A DNA stretch of 64,000 nucleotides, taken from Rhizophagus irregularis. Taxonomy: Eukaryota > Glomeromycota > Glomeromycetes > Glomerales > Glomeraceae. The stretch spans positions 1,612,001-1,676,000 of the forward strand of contig NC_089450.1 of the NCBI RefSeq assembly GCF_026210795.1, written 5' to 3'. The number at the start of each line of letters is the position of its first letter. The first letter of the stretch is position 1. Position numbers and translations under genes: made by a program. This document shows positions 47,102 through 57,123 of this stretch, one piece after another. The notes under the pieces are model-generated. The model was not told where the DNA came from and did not search any database. It saw only the letters and a program-made list of their open reading frames with translations.

Positions 47102-48720
47102 ATGATTACGGATGATATAAAATTGATTAAAAAATTTTCAGAGAAACTTTTTCATTTTTATGATGAAAGAGATGAAATAGAAGATTATAATGTTAAAATT
47201 ATTATAGGACAAGATTATAATAAAAAAACGTTTAAAGCGCATTTATATCTTATACGTGCTATGTGTCCATATTTTAATACCGCTTTTAAAAAAGATTGGC
47301 GTAAAAAGGATAATGATGGATTTTTCTTTATCGAAAAACCAAACATCAAACCTGAGGTTTTTGAAGTCATCTTAAGGTGTGTGTGGCCTAAATCATTATT
47401 TATGTTCCCCTTTTTTGCCATTGATAACCTAATTCTTCATATTTCCATATTTCTAACAGATATATTTATTCCGGATCAATTTCATGTGAAAAAAAATCAC
47501 CCGAGTTTTTATTCGAAATTATGTTTGCATCTGATGAGTTAATTCTTCACGATTTATATTCATATATTGAGAAATATCTAATAGAACATCATTCTACATA
47601 TTTAAATGAAAATTTTCCGTATATTCTTAGTTTATCATTTGAACATCCATTATGGAAACGATTACAAGAATTTTGTTTGACAAAGATTAATAACAATCCT
47701 TATTCGATATTTGAATTAAGAAATTTTCAATCGATATCATCAAATTTTTTTAAAGAAATAATTAAAAATGATAAATTACTTATGGATGAAATTGATATTT
47801 GGAAGAGTTTAATTATTTGGTGTAAAGGTCAAGTTATGCAAAGAAATCATATTCCAAATGATCATTATGATATAACAAAATGGCCAAAAAAATATAAGAA
47901 GATTTTTTCAAAAATTATTAAAGAATTTGTACCTTTTATTAGATTTAATAATATTAATTATAAAGATTTTTATGATAAAGTTAAACCTTTTAAAGAATTT
48001 ATTCAACAAGATATTTATGAAAGTTCACTTTGGTACTATGTTAATCCAAGTATCGTCACAAAAAGACTTTATGACAGAAAAATTAAATTTATTGACTCGA
48101 ACTTGTTAAAATTGAAACATTTAACATTAATTTGTAGTTGGATTGATAAAAAATCCGAAATTTATAATCAGAATAATTTGCCTTACACATTTGATTTAAA
48201 AATTAGGGGTACTTTAGATGGTTTTACTGCTAATATATTTCAAAAAAAGAGCAGAAAATTAGAAAACACTATTATTATTATGAGAGTTAAAGGTACTAAC
48301 GAATTGATTGGTGGATATAATCCTTACATTTATGAACATGATCGATGGAAAGAACCAAATGAGTTTTGGAGAACTGAATATAAATCTTTTATATTTTCTT
48401 TTCCAGATGAAACAAGTTCTTTGGATTCTAAAAATAATATTTCTTGGTTGAATTGCAATAATTTAAATTTTAGTACAGAATTAAAAAAATTAGAATCAAG
48501 GTCAATATTAAGTAGGATTGATCCTAATCATATTTCTAACGCTTTTTATATTTCAAAAAATACTGGGCCTAGATTTGGTAAATATGATTTATTTTTGGAG
48601 GATAATTTTAATTTACCATTAAGTTGTAGATGTAGCAAACAATATTATTTAAATGATATTAGAGATGAATTTTATTTTTGTATTGATGAATATGAATTAT
48701 TTAAAATTATCAAAAAATAG
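47102..48720 (+). CDS. BTB-BACK-TLDc protein, paralogue 3
   Basis: Exons 47102-47376 and 47460-48720, phase 2 junction at the same site as in the other two; 511 residues. The donor is GTGTGT, weaker than the GTAAGT of its neighbours. The BTB part (NVKIIIGQDYNKKTFKAHLY, IRAMCPYFNTAFKKDWRKK, YIYSG) has a few extra acidic residues near its start. The BACK part reads KRLQEFCLTKI, IDIWKSLIIW; the TLDc part reads FDLKIRGTLDGFTANIFQKK, ELIGGYNPYIY, FIFSF, FGKYDLFLED, YELFKIIKK, with a longer loop before the last strands. It is the most diverged and most Lys/Asn-rich of the three, but no key block is missing. Confidence 0.92.
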
Positions 48721-48891
48721 AACAAAAACTTAATTTATTTATTTATTGGTTTTTAAAAAATAATTTTTTTTTATTATTCCGTCCCTATTTTAAGTCTAAT
48801 AATATAATTAATTTAAATAATCATTTTTTAAAAGTTGGTTATTTATTTTAGTATATAAGATACTGTATATAATATACTGTATATGTGTGCA

Positions 48892-50622
48892 TTAATAAAT
48901 ACCTGTATTAAAACATATTATATTAGATTTAATATTTAAAACCATCATAAGGGATATTAATACTTACCGGGTATAATTTTATATTTAACAATTTCACAAT
49001 ATCTATCCCAGTCCTTCTTATATTTCTTTTTACATTTTTCTTCATCCCTTAATTCTCTGTGAATGAGTAGTACTGCAAAATATATCACATAAAAATATGG
49101 GAATATATCGTTAAATCCTAAATAAAATTTTTAATCAAATATATTATAATGTGTAATTGTTTTATAATGAATAATATAATAATTAAGTTTATTTTACCAC
49201 AAGGTAAACACCAAGCCCATGACATTATCCAATCACCTATTATTAATATGACAATAATTTAATCTCTTAAATATTGATACATGTATACATTTGTATTATT
49301 AATATACCTAAATAATTGATATGCCTTGCTTTACCCCACCAACTAGAAATAATTAATTTAGATCCGGATTCAGTAGTCATATATTTAAGATCTATAATAA
49401 TAAATCATATTAAGAATTTATAATATAAATAAAAACTGTTACTAATATAGAATAAATAATTTTTCTAACCTTTAAGCTTTGGATCATCAGGATTATTTCT
49501 GAATGCATTCTTCTCATTATTAGCCCCTCTAAAAATAGTATAACCAATAGTTTGAAGAGATACAATAATTGCAATTTCCAACCAAGAAAGATGATTTGGT
49601 TTCAGAGCCAAATATCTTGCTTGTAAAGGATAAAGGAATCCTAACCAGGTAATATTGCCAAATGATAACATCCATCCAAATCCATCTGTTGTAATATCCA
49701 TTGTAGTTAAAACCGCTGGCTAAATAACTACTAATTAGTATGCTTATATTTTTTTAAAAAAAATTTCATTTTTAACTTACTTCATTATACACTGAATCAA
49801 TACAATACCATCCCTGGAATATAATTACCAAAATCATTCCAATCGTAATATACCCAAGATCATGATATTGTTTGGCCGCCATCGCAATATTAATAATTGT
49901 CCATTCAGTTATTCCAGGTCTTAATTCAACAAAGTATTTTATATCAAAAGATCCTATCCGAGGATTCAATTCCCTTCCAATCATAAACTTTATCATACCA
50001 AAATACTAAGGTAAGATAAGGATTATTTTCAAGTAAAGTAAAGTTTAACACCTACATCATAGATTATGTTCCCAGAGTTTCCTCCAAGAGCCAATAATTT
50101 TCCTTCTTGAAAAGAAGCCAGATAAACATAAATAGCAACCGAAAAAGAAACAATTATGGAACAAGTCATTAACCCAATAAAATGATCATAAATAAATAAT
50201 AAAGGTTCATATCCTTTAAATAATATAGTGCATCCAATTATACTAAGTGTTAACATCATGCTACGAAATCCATTTTCTTTATATTTTAATTTACTTCCAT
50301 CACGAAGTTGAGTTCCTTCAACCCATCTTCCAGGTACAAGATACCATGCAAGAACAAGATAACTTAGATATCCTACATAAGCTATAAAAGATTGTAAATC
50401 AAATAAAGAAAGGATATTTTCAGTAGAAAAGAATTGGGCTAGTTGTTGTGGGTTTAATAATTGTTTGACTAAAGCAGGGGATGGACATCCTTCAGGTTGA
50501 CAACCTAAATGTAATAAATATACTAAAGAGGGAAGTACTGTTATCATTAAGAATGCTCCAATTGGACCTAAGAACTCATATTCTGTTGTTTTAGGGTTAT
50601 GTAAAGGTTTTTTTGATAGCAT
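48892..50622 (-). CDS. ERG24: Delta(14)-sterol reductase (C-14 sterol reductase)
   Basis: NADPH-dependent ER-membrane enzyme that reduces the C14-15 double bond after lanosterol demethylation in ergosterol synthesis. Exons: 50056-50622, 49781-50005, 49470-49719, 49308-49391, 49198-49236, 48968-49117, 48892-48902; 441 residues in phase, normal for the family. The start is the ATG at 50620-50622 ([20 protein letters not shown]). Signature blocks: [14 protein letters not shown] followed by [16 protein letters not shown], then the C-terminal [17 protein letters not shown] and DWDRYCEIV, with several membrane spans. The final exon is only 11 nt and supplies the last residues GIY and the stop. Erg4 and DHCR7 are close relatives; the ELNPR context and length favour Erg24. 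Confidence 0.9.
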
Positions 50623-51025
50623 TTTTTTTTTCCTTAACTTATGAAAGAAGTAAAAAAAAGTGAACAAGGAAAGAATTGCGCTTATATTTTTTTTAAGGTA
50701 TTACAATCAGCGGGCCGATCAATCGATCATCTATCGGGATCCAAGACGCGAATGGTGCTACACGTAAATAATTGATCATCACTTGAAGAGACATTATTAT
50801 AACAGCAATATATATAACAATAGAAAATTTTAAGAAGTCATGATTGATAAAAAGAAAACTAAAAATAATACTCGCTTCATGTGCTATTCTTCTATGGTGT
50901 TTCTTTAAGTCGTTGTTAGTCTTTGACGTAATTGCTATAGGGACTTCTCAGTATCATTGTTTTTTATTATAAATTGGTCTAACTTGAACGCGTCGAAACA
51001 ATTATTCGTTGTTTATACCTAACAT
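50623..51025. other. Divergent intergenic region (ERG24 / Ulp1-like)
   Basis: Upstream of both flanking genes. GC-richer than the average spacer, with CGGGCCGATCAATCGATC near 50710; no gene seen. Confidence 0.4.
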
Positions 51026-51753
51026 ATGTCAATCTCAACCGGGACGAGATCGAAATTAAGGTAAAAAATACTCAAATACTTTTTTTATATTTTAGTATAA
51101 TTCGTGCCGCAAAAAAAAGTTAGATGCAAGTGAAGAAAGCCAAGAAGAATTTTTGAAGTGGTTGAGTAAAAATAAAAATAGAGAATATTTAACAATAAAA
51201 GGACTAATCAAATTATGGAAAAAAGATTCTTGGCTTTCTTCGGATCAAATTAATATGTACCTTACTCTTTTAAACACGAAATTTGATCGTATCCATTCTT
51301 TCACGTCCTATTTTTATATGAGGTTAGCAGTGGGTGGGTATTCTTCCGTCGAAAACTGGATCAAAAAAACAGAAATTTATCAAAAAGAAATCATTTTTGT
51401 TCCAATCAATATTACTGACGACCATTGGAACTTGGTTGCGATTATAAAGGAACCATGTAGAATTGTGATCATTGATTCATTTGGGTCAATAACGGATGAA
51501 GATTGAGAAGAACCTAATTATTTGGTTAAACAATCAAATTGGAAATCCAATTTATATTACTTTGGATTTGATGTTTGACAAGGAAGAAGCACCGCAAGTG
51601 GATGGATATTCTTGTGGTGTGTTCATATGTATGTTCGCAAGACTAATAGCAGAAGATATTGAATGGACAAAATCAAAAATATTGCTAAATTTGAAGAAGC
51701 TGCTAAAAAATTTAGAAAAGTTGTGTATAGAGCTATGGAATTATGCAGTATAA
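51026..51753 (+). pseudogene. Ulp1/SENP-type cysteine protease (C48), frame interrupted
   Basis: Family C48 enzymes cleave SUMO precursors or conjugates. A plausible first exon 51026-51060 (MSISTGTRSKL) joins 51096 onward across a 35-nt GT-AG gap; that short intron is uncertain, and the frame is in any case open from about 51096. The frame reads EEFLKWLSKNKN, IKLWKKDSWLSSDQINMYL, FMRLAVGGYSSVENW-like, IFVPINITDDHWNLVAII (catalytic His), IVIIDSFGSI (catalytic Asp), then stops at 51504. The next part, in the +1 frame (51496-51753), gives IIWLNNQIG and the active-site block VDGYSCGVFICMFARLIAED (catalytic Cys). All three catalytic residues survive, so one single-base shift separates the halves and no intron of usable length bridges it. 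It is either a young pseudogene or a sequence error. C48 proteases also travel in DNA transposons; no terminal repeats were seen here. Confidence 0.75.
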
Positions 51754-52077
51754 GTTGGACAAATTCTTAGTATATAAAATATAAACTACTACTTTTTAAA
51801 AACTTTTTCTATTAATGTTTATTTTTCTTGCTTTATTTTGTATGAGTAAAGAAAAAATTCATCCTCCTAATATTTTAAATATAATAAAATATTATAAAAT
51901 TAATTATCTTGCAATCGTCCAATAATATTAAAACAAAATATTTTACCGAGATTTAAGTAAATAGTTATACCAGCCACATGCAACGTTAAATAAAGTTCGG
52001 AACCTTGCATCAAATAAAAAAAAGAATTGATTCATCACGTGTGGAAAATTATCATTAACAGAGCTACCTTTTTTACA
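51754..52077. other. Spacer; nothing recognised
   Basis: A/T-rich region between the Ulp1-like frame and the cytochrome-b5-like gene. Confidence 0.4.
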
Positions 52078-52996
52078 ATGCCTCCAGTTCAAAGGAAGAA
52101 AGATACAAGTAATCTTTCTGAGAATTATGTTCCTTCAAAAACGTCTAAGGAATATGATCAAAAAAAAAGTAGTAGTTCTGGTGGTTTAATATGCCTAAGC
52201 ATATTGCAAGTAATTTTAACTTTCTTAATTATAAATTTTGCCGCTTCCTTCTTTCTAACTGAAACTTGGTTTTGGGGATATGAAGGAAAATATACTAATT
52301 GGAGAAATTGGATTCCGGTTTGTATAAATAACTTATCGACGCTAAGTGTTTTTTAGTTTAATGATTTAATAAATATAATAATATATATTAGAGGAGAGAA
52401 ATTATCTTTTCTGAAGCAGAATTGGCTAAATATGATGGATCCGATCCCAATTTGCCTATTTATATTGCTATGAAGTAAGATAAAAAGATAAAATATTTCA
52501 GATTTAATATTTTTCTTTTTTAAAAAAATTGAAATTTCTAATTCTAACAATGTTAAAAGTGGTGAAGTGTTCGACGTTACTGCCGGAAAACATTATTATG
52601 GCAAAGTTTGTATAATTTTATTAAAGGAAATTTATCACAAAAATAAATCAATAACATATATTCTCTACTTTCTTAGGGAGGTGGTTATAATTTTTTCGCA
52701 GGAAAAGATGCATCTCGTGCATATATTACAGGATGTTTTGAAACTCATTTAACTCATGATTTACGAGGATTAACTCATCAGCAAATTAAGGTAAACAAAT
52801 TAAATTTATTAATTGAAGTTAGGACAATTTCTCATGAGGATAACTTTCTCTATTATAGGATCTTGAAAATTGGGCAGGTTTTTATCGTGATCATCATACA
52901 TATTATAAAGTAGGACGTGTAGTTCATCCCCCTATAGACCCAAAAACACCAATTCCTCCTCCTTGTAATGATGCTTCTGCTCAAAAGTCACAATAA
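52078..52996 (+). CDS. Membrane-anchored cytochrome-b5-like heme-binding protein (MAPR/neudesin type)
   Basis: Five exons: 52078-52317, 52392-52474, 52560-52605, 52677-52790, 52859-52996; 206 residues, all junctions in phase. The start is the ATG at 52078 (MPPVQRKK). After a Ser/Lys-rich cytosolic stretch there is one membrane span (about 40-62: LICLSILQVILTFLIINFAA), then the heme-binding fold: REIIFSEAELAKYDGSDPNL, PIYIAMNGEVFDVTAGKHYY, GKGGGYNFFAGKDASRAYIT, and LTHDLRGLTHQQIKDLENWA. This is the MAPR family (Dap1, PGRMC, neudesin), which binds heme through Tyr and can assist sterol-pathway P450s such as Erg11. The insertion TGCFETHLTHDLRG is like neudesin and its fungal relatives, not Dap1. 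It lies 2.3 kb from ERG24; the shared pathway is suggestive only. Confidence 0.88.
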
Positions 52997-53567
52997 ACAT
53001 AGTATATTCAATGCGTTTTTTAATCTATTAAGTATTTTACTTTTTGTAAATAAACAACTGTGTTTTGATCCATTTCCGTTGTAATACACATGTTTATTCA
53101 GCTTTATTGATTTGTAAATATAGTTTGTAATTTTGTATACGTACCTATTCTACAATGAATGATTTGTATATGTACCGAGTAACGAGCATTCCCTATTTTC
53201 TGATTTTCATTAATCAATCAATATTCACATATACTTTATATACGGTGTTATCGTTATCGTGCGACCATAAGTCACCATAATACTACTTTTAACAAATACT
53301 GTATCTTTGTCGTCAAAGATCCAAAAAAAAATTTCCCATATATAGTTTACGTGTTACGTTGGCCTTTAAGTTTTAAAGGAAATATGATTGATGACTATAC
53401 ATGTTGTCATTATGAGATTTTTGAGATTTAAATCAAAGCACATGACTGTATTACATAATTATTACATTACACGTATGATTATCAAAATGGTTCATCGCGT
53501 TTTTTTTTTTCTTTCTCGTGAAATTTGAATAAATTTCGTCTTATTCTTCTTATTCTTTTTATTAAAC
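52997..53567. other. Spacer and upstream region of phosphoserine aminotransferase
   Basis: No further gene seen; it should hold the 3' end of the cytochrome-b5-like gene and the promoter of the aminotransferase. A T-rich run (53500-53520) lies just before the start. Confidence 0.4.
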
Positions 53568-54740
53568 ATGTCTTCAACAAGACCAAAAGTATATAATTTT
53601 GGAGCGGGACCATCAGCTTTGCCATTAAGTGTTTTGGAAAAAGTGCAAAGAGAATTTTTAAATTATGAAAACACTGGAATGTCAGTCATGGAAATTTCTC
53701 ATCGTAGTAAAACATTTGAAAATCTTTTAAATAAAACTAAACATGATTTTAAAACTTTATTACAAGTACCTGATAATTACGAAATTTTATTTATGCAAGG
53801 TGGGGGGTGTACCCAATTTTCAGCAGTAATTTATAATTTATTAGCAGCTAAAAGACAACAAATTCCTGAAGAAGAAGAATTTAATCCTCCATTAGATTAT
53901 TTTGTTACAGGAAGTTGGTCTGCTAAAGCGGCAGATGAGGCAAAGAGATTATATAATAATGTTAATATTGTAATTGATGTCAAAAAATCAAAGGGAAGTT
54001 TTGGGTCTATTCCGCCAAAAGAAGAATGGAAATTAAGCGGCTCAAAAGCTGCTTTCGTTTATTATTGTGATAACGAAACTATTAATGGAGTTGAATTTCC
54101 ATTTATTCCCGATATTGATCCAAGTGTCCCTTTGGTATGTGATATGTCTTCAAACATTTTAAGTAGGAAATTTGATGTTAGTAAATTTGGGGTTATATAT
54201 GCAGGAGCACAAAAAAATATTGGACCCGCTGGAGTAACTGTTGTTATAGTAAGAAATGATTTATTAACTAACCCAAAATCCGTTAATGATAAAGATAATG
54301 GAGTTACTGTCATACCCACAATGTTAAGTTACAAAGTATTTGTCGATAACAATTCATTGTATAATACTCCCCCAATGTTTTCTATTTATGTCTCTGGACT
54401 GGTATTTGAATGGTCATTGCAATTAGGTGGTGTAGAAGCCATTGAAGAAATTAATAAGGAAAAATCTAAAAAAATTTATGATTTAATTGACAAATCAAAG
54501 ATATATCGATCTTTTGTTGATAAACCGGTTAGATCAAGGATGAATGCTCCCTTCAGAATCGTTCCAGAAGAGTTGGAAAAAGAATTTCTGGCTGGCGCTG
54601 AAGAGTTGAGAATGGTTCAATTGAAAGGCCATCGTAGTGTTGGTGGAATCAGAATTAGTATGTATAATTCTGTCACTTCGGAGGCAATTGATTTTTTGAT
54701 CAATTATATGATTGAATTTGAGAAAAAGCATGCTATATAA
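53568..54740 (+). CDS. SER1: Phosphoserine aminotransferase
   Basis: PLP-dependent enzyme that converts 3-phosphohydroxypyruvate to phosphoserine in serine synthesis (glutamate as amino donor). One uninterrupted exon of 390 residues, unusual among the intron-rich neighbours. Family blocks: YNFGAGPSALPLSVL, TGMSVMEISHRSKTF, LFMQGGGCTQFSAV, VTGSWSAKAADEA, CDMSSNILSRKFDVSKFG, and GVIYAGAQKNIGPAGVTVVI, where the Lys of AQKN is the PLP-binding residue. Later blocks: NTPPMFSIYVSGLVFEW, MNAPFRIVPE, GHRSVGGIRISMYNSV. Full length for the class V aminotransferase family. The single-exon state could mean intron loss through a cDNA or simple loss; codon use looks like the neighbours. Confidence 0.97.
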   Translation: MSSTRPKVYNFGAGPSALPLSVLEKVQREFLNYENTGMSVMEISHRSKTFENLLNKTKHDFKTLLQVPDNYEILFMQGGGCTQFSAVIYNLLAAKRQQIPEEEEFNPPLDYFVTGSWSAKAADEAKRLYNNVNIVIDVKKSKGSFGSIPPKEEWKLSGSKAAFVYYCDNETINGVEFPFIPDIDPSVPLVCDMSSNILSRKFDVSKFGVIYAGAQKNIGPAGVTVVIVRNDLLTNPKSVNDKDNGVTVIPTMLSYKVFVDNNSLYNTPPMFSIYVSGLVFEWSLQLGGVEAIEEINKEKSKKIYDLIDKSKIYRSFVDKPVRSRMNAPFRIVPEELEKEFLAGAEELRMVQLKGHRSVGGIRISMYNSVTSEAIDFLINYMIEFEKKHAI

Positions 54741-55137
54741 TATTATATAATATATAATCATGCATTCGAATAATTAATTATCACTATTTATTGGCAACAT
54801 ATATAGATAATAACTATAAATAAAATTGGGTTCTAAATAAAGTTTGTTATCAGTTATTAGTCTAATCAACTATATGTATTAGTTTGGATAAGTTCAAATT
54901 GAGCATTCACGTTTTTTAAACACGACTTCTAGATATCTATTGAATTTAAATTATCGGTCCTCTTTTTGAGTTTTTTTTTACAATAACAAAGTTCTACTTT
55001 CCACTTTTAAACAAAAATTCTTCTTCCTTTATATCCAACTATCATCCCTTTTCTGCTAATTTTTTAATTTTTATCAACATACATATTAGCAAGGTTATAT
55101 AAATCTCATTCTTATCATTTATAAAAAGGAATAATAC
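54741..55137. other. Tail-to-tail spacer
   Basis: Between the stop codons of the aminotransferase and dephospho-CoA kinase. Nothing recognised. Confidence 0.4.
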
Positions 55138-55979
55138 TCATTTTATTTTGCTATTGGCGACAGCAGCTAAACCTAAAACAACTATTGTGGGAGGACCAAG
55201 CCAAGTTATTAACCAATTCCACCAAGTTGGATACACTTTAGCTAAAACGACATTAAGTTGTCTTTCGGTTTCTCCTAAATCACTAGAATTATCGATTACG
55301 TGATCAGCATATTTAATTTTCTCTCTGATTGGCATTTGAGCAGATATACGTTGAAGAGCAGCATGTTCTTGAATATTATCTCGTTTAATCAAACGATGTA
55401 ATTGTAATTGCTCAGAACTTCATCACAAAGAAATAACATAAAAATAGAAATTACGTTAATTTAAAAAATATAATACGACAAATAAACCCCAAAATATGTA
55501 CATACACGTATATAACGACAACAGCACTCATCCACTTATATAAACCACTCTCAATCAACAAGGGAGCATCCAATACGACCAATTTTTCGCCAGTGGCCCA
55601 GTACCAAGCTAATAATTTGAAAATTTTTCTTCTGATGTAAGGATGTGTGCATCTATTTAAAATTTTTCTTTTTTGTTCATCAGAAAAAATAATATCGGCT
55701 AATTTTGCTCTATCAAGTGTACCATCTTCATTTAACACGTCACGGGAAAAATTTTTTATGATTAAATTATATGCAGGTTTTCCTGGTTCTACTACTTCTC
55801 TTGCTAATAAATCACCATCGATTAATGGTAATTTACGACGTATAATCATTCGTGATACTGCTGTTTTACCTTTAATTAAATAAATGAAAAGTTAAAATAA
55901 AATGTATAACAATTTTTGCGACATTGAAAGAAATATAATCACCCGAGGCTATTCCTCCGGTTAATCCGATTAATTTCAT
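55138..55979 (-). CDS. CAB5: Dephospho-CoA kinase
   Basis: Last step of coenzyme A synthesis, phosphorylating dephospho-CoA at the ribose 3'-OH. Three exons: 55943-55979, 55506-55869, 55138-55417; 226 residues in phase. The P-loop is split by the first intron and restored by splicing: GLTGGIASG/GKTAVSR reads GGIASGKTAVSR. Other family blocks: PLIDGDLLAREVVEPGKPAY, LADIIFSDEQKRKILNRCTHP, WATGEKLVVLDAPLLIESGL, RISAQMPIREKIKYADHVID. The C terminus adds a likely membrane anchor (WWNWLITWLGPPTIVVLGLA), as in the fungal enzymes placed on mitochondria or ER. It shares a 226-bp divergent promoter space with the Zim17 gene. Confidence 0.93.
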
Positions 55980-56205
55980 GTTAAAAAAGAAATGATGAAG
56001 GGAAAATCCTGCTATTGCTATATATACAAAAACGATCCGTTTGGCATTGCATTTACTATCAAAAATACTTATTGTAGTTGTAAAAGGGAATGAATTTTTT
56101 TTATTCAAATCTGACACACAATTATAAGATTTTCGTATGAGCACGTCATAAGGAAAAAAACCATATAAAAAATTTTGATCAGCATAGATCCATCTACAGT
56201 TAAAG

Positions 56206-56841
56206 ATGTTTCAATTTATATCAAAACTGTTACCAAGACAGAATATAACTAATGTCACAAAAACTTTTTCAAAAAGAAGGTCTTTATTAAATCAAAATAA
56301 ATATAAAATACAGTATCCTGTACTAACCAAACCTTCACAATCATTTTTTATTCATTCAACTAAATATTCATTTAAAGATAAAAAAACTCTATCTCTTTCT
56401 GATTCTTCTAAAATTCAATCAGCTCAAACTTCATCCTCTGATACTTCTTCCACAACATCACAACATGATCCAAACACGCGTCTTATGATAGCATTTACGT
56501 GTAAGGTATGCTCATTACGTTCCACAAAAACGATGTCAAAACATGCTTATAATCACGGAGTAGTCATCATTCAATGTTCTTCATGTAATAATCACCATTT
56601 AATAGCGGATCATTTAGGTTGGTTTAGAGATGGTAGAGTTACGATAGAAGATTTAATGTATGAACAAGGCGAGAAAGTAATGAAATTTGTTGTAAATACT
56701 AAACCAGATGTATTGGAATGGTGTCCTGATAATATTGAAAAAGAAAAAAAATTAAAAGAATTAAAGAAATCAAGAAATAGAAAAGAACTTAGTTTAGGTT
56801 TAAACAAAGTAGAATCTGACAGTAAAGAAAGGAACAATTAA
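56206..56841 (+). CDS. ZIM17: Zim17/Hep1-type DNL zinc-finger mitochondrial Hsp70 escort protein
   Basis: Keeps mitochondrial Hsp70 soluble and so supports protein import and Fe-S assembly. One exon, 211 residues. The first 50 residues are basic and Ser/Thr-rich with no acidic residue (MFQFISKLLPRQNITNVTKTF, SKRRSLL), a good matrix-targeting sequence. The DNL-type zinc ribbon occupies about 98-160: IAFTCKVCSLRSTKTMSKHAY, then IIQCSSCNNHHLIADHLGWF; two Cys-x2-Cys pairs bind zinc, and the DNL motif is replaced here by the related ADHLGWF. The Lys/Glu-rich tail is low-complexity. Confidence 0.93.
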   Translation: MFQFISKLLPRQNITNVTKTFSKRRSLLNQNKYKIQYPVLTKPSQSFFIHSTKYSFKDKKTLSLSDSSKIQSAQTSSSDTSSTTSQHDPNTRLMIAFTCKVCSLRSTKTMSKHAYNHGVVIIQCSSCNNHHLIADHLGWFRDGRVTIEDLMYEQGEKVMKFVVNTKPDVLEWCPDNIEKEKKLKELKKSRNRKELSLGLNKVESDSKERNN

Positions 56842-57123
56842 AATTAAAAGCAAATATAATCTTATTATTAGCAATGAAATATAAATAAAATAAAGCTTTA
56901 TTCGTTAATTTAGCAATTAGCACTAAATATCTTTCTAAATCTATTATTTTGATTGAATTAGTATACAAAAGTGCAGAAAAAAAAAGAAAAAAAAAATTTA
57001 TGATCATTGAGTGCCCAGGAATTACACACATATGTAGTTGTGCAAAATGTCATTACATATGATGCATATGATGCGAAATTTGTGATGACCAAAATCCAAA
57101 AAATAACAAACAAAAAATATATA

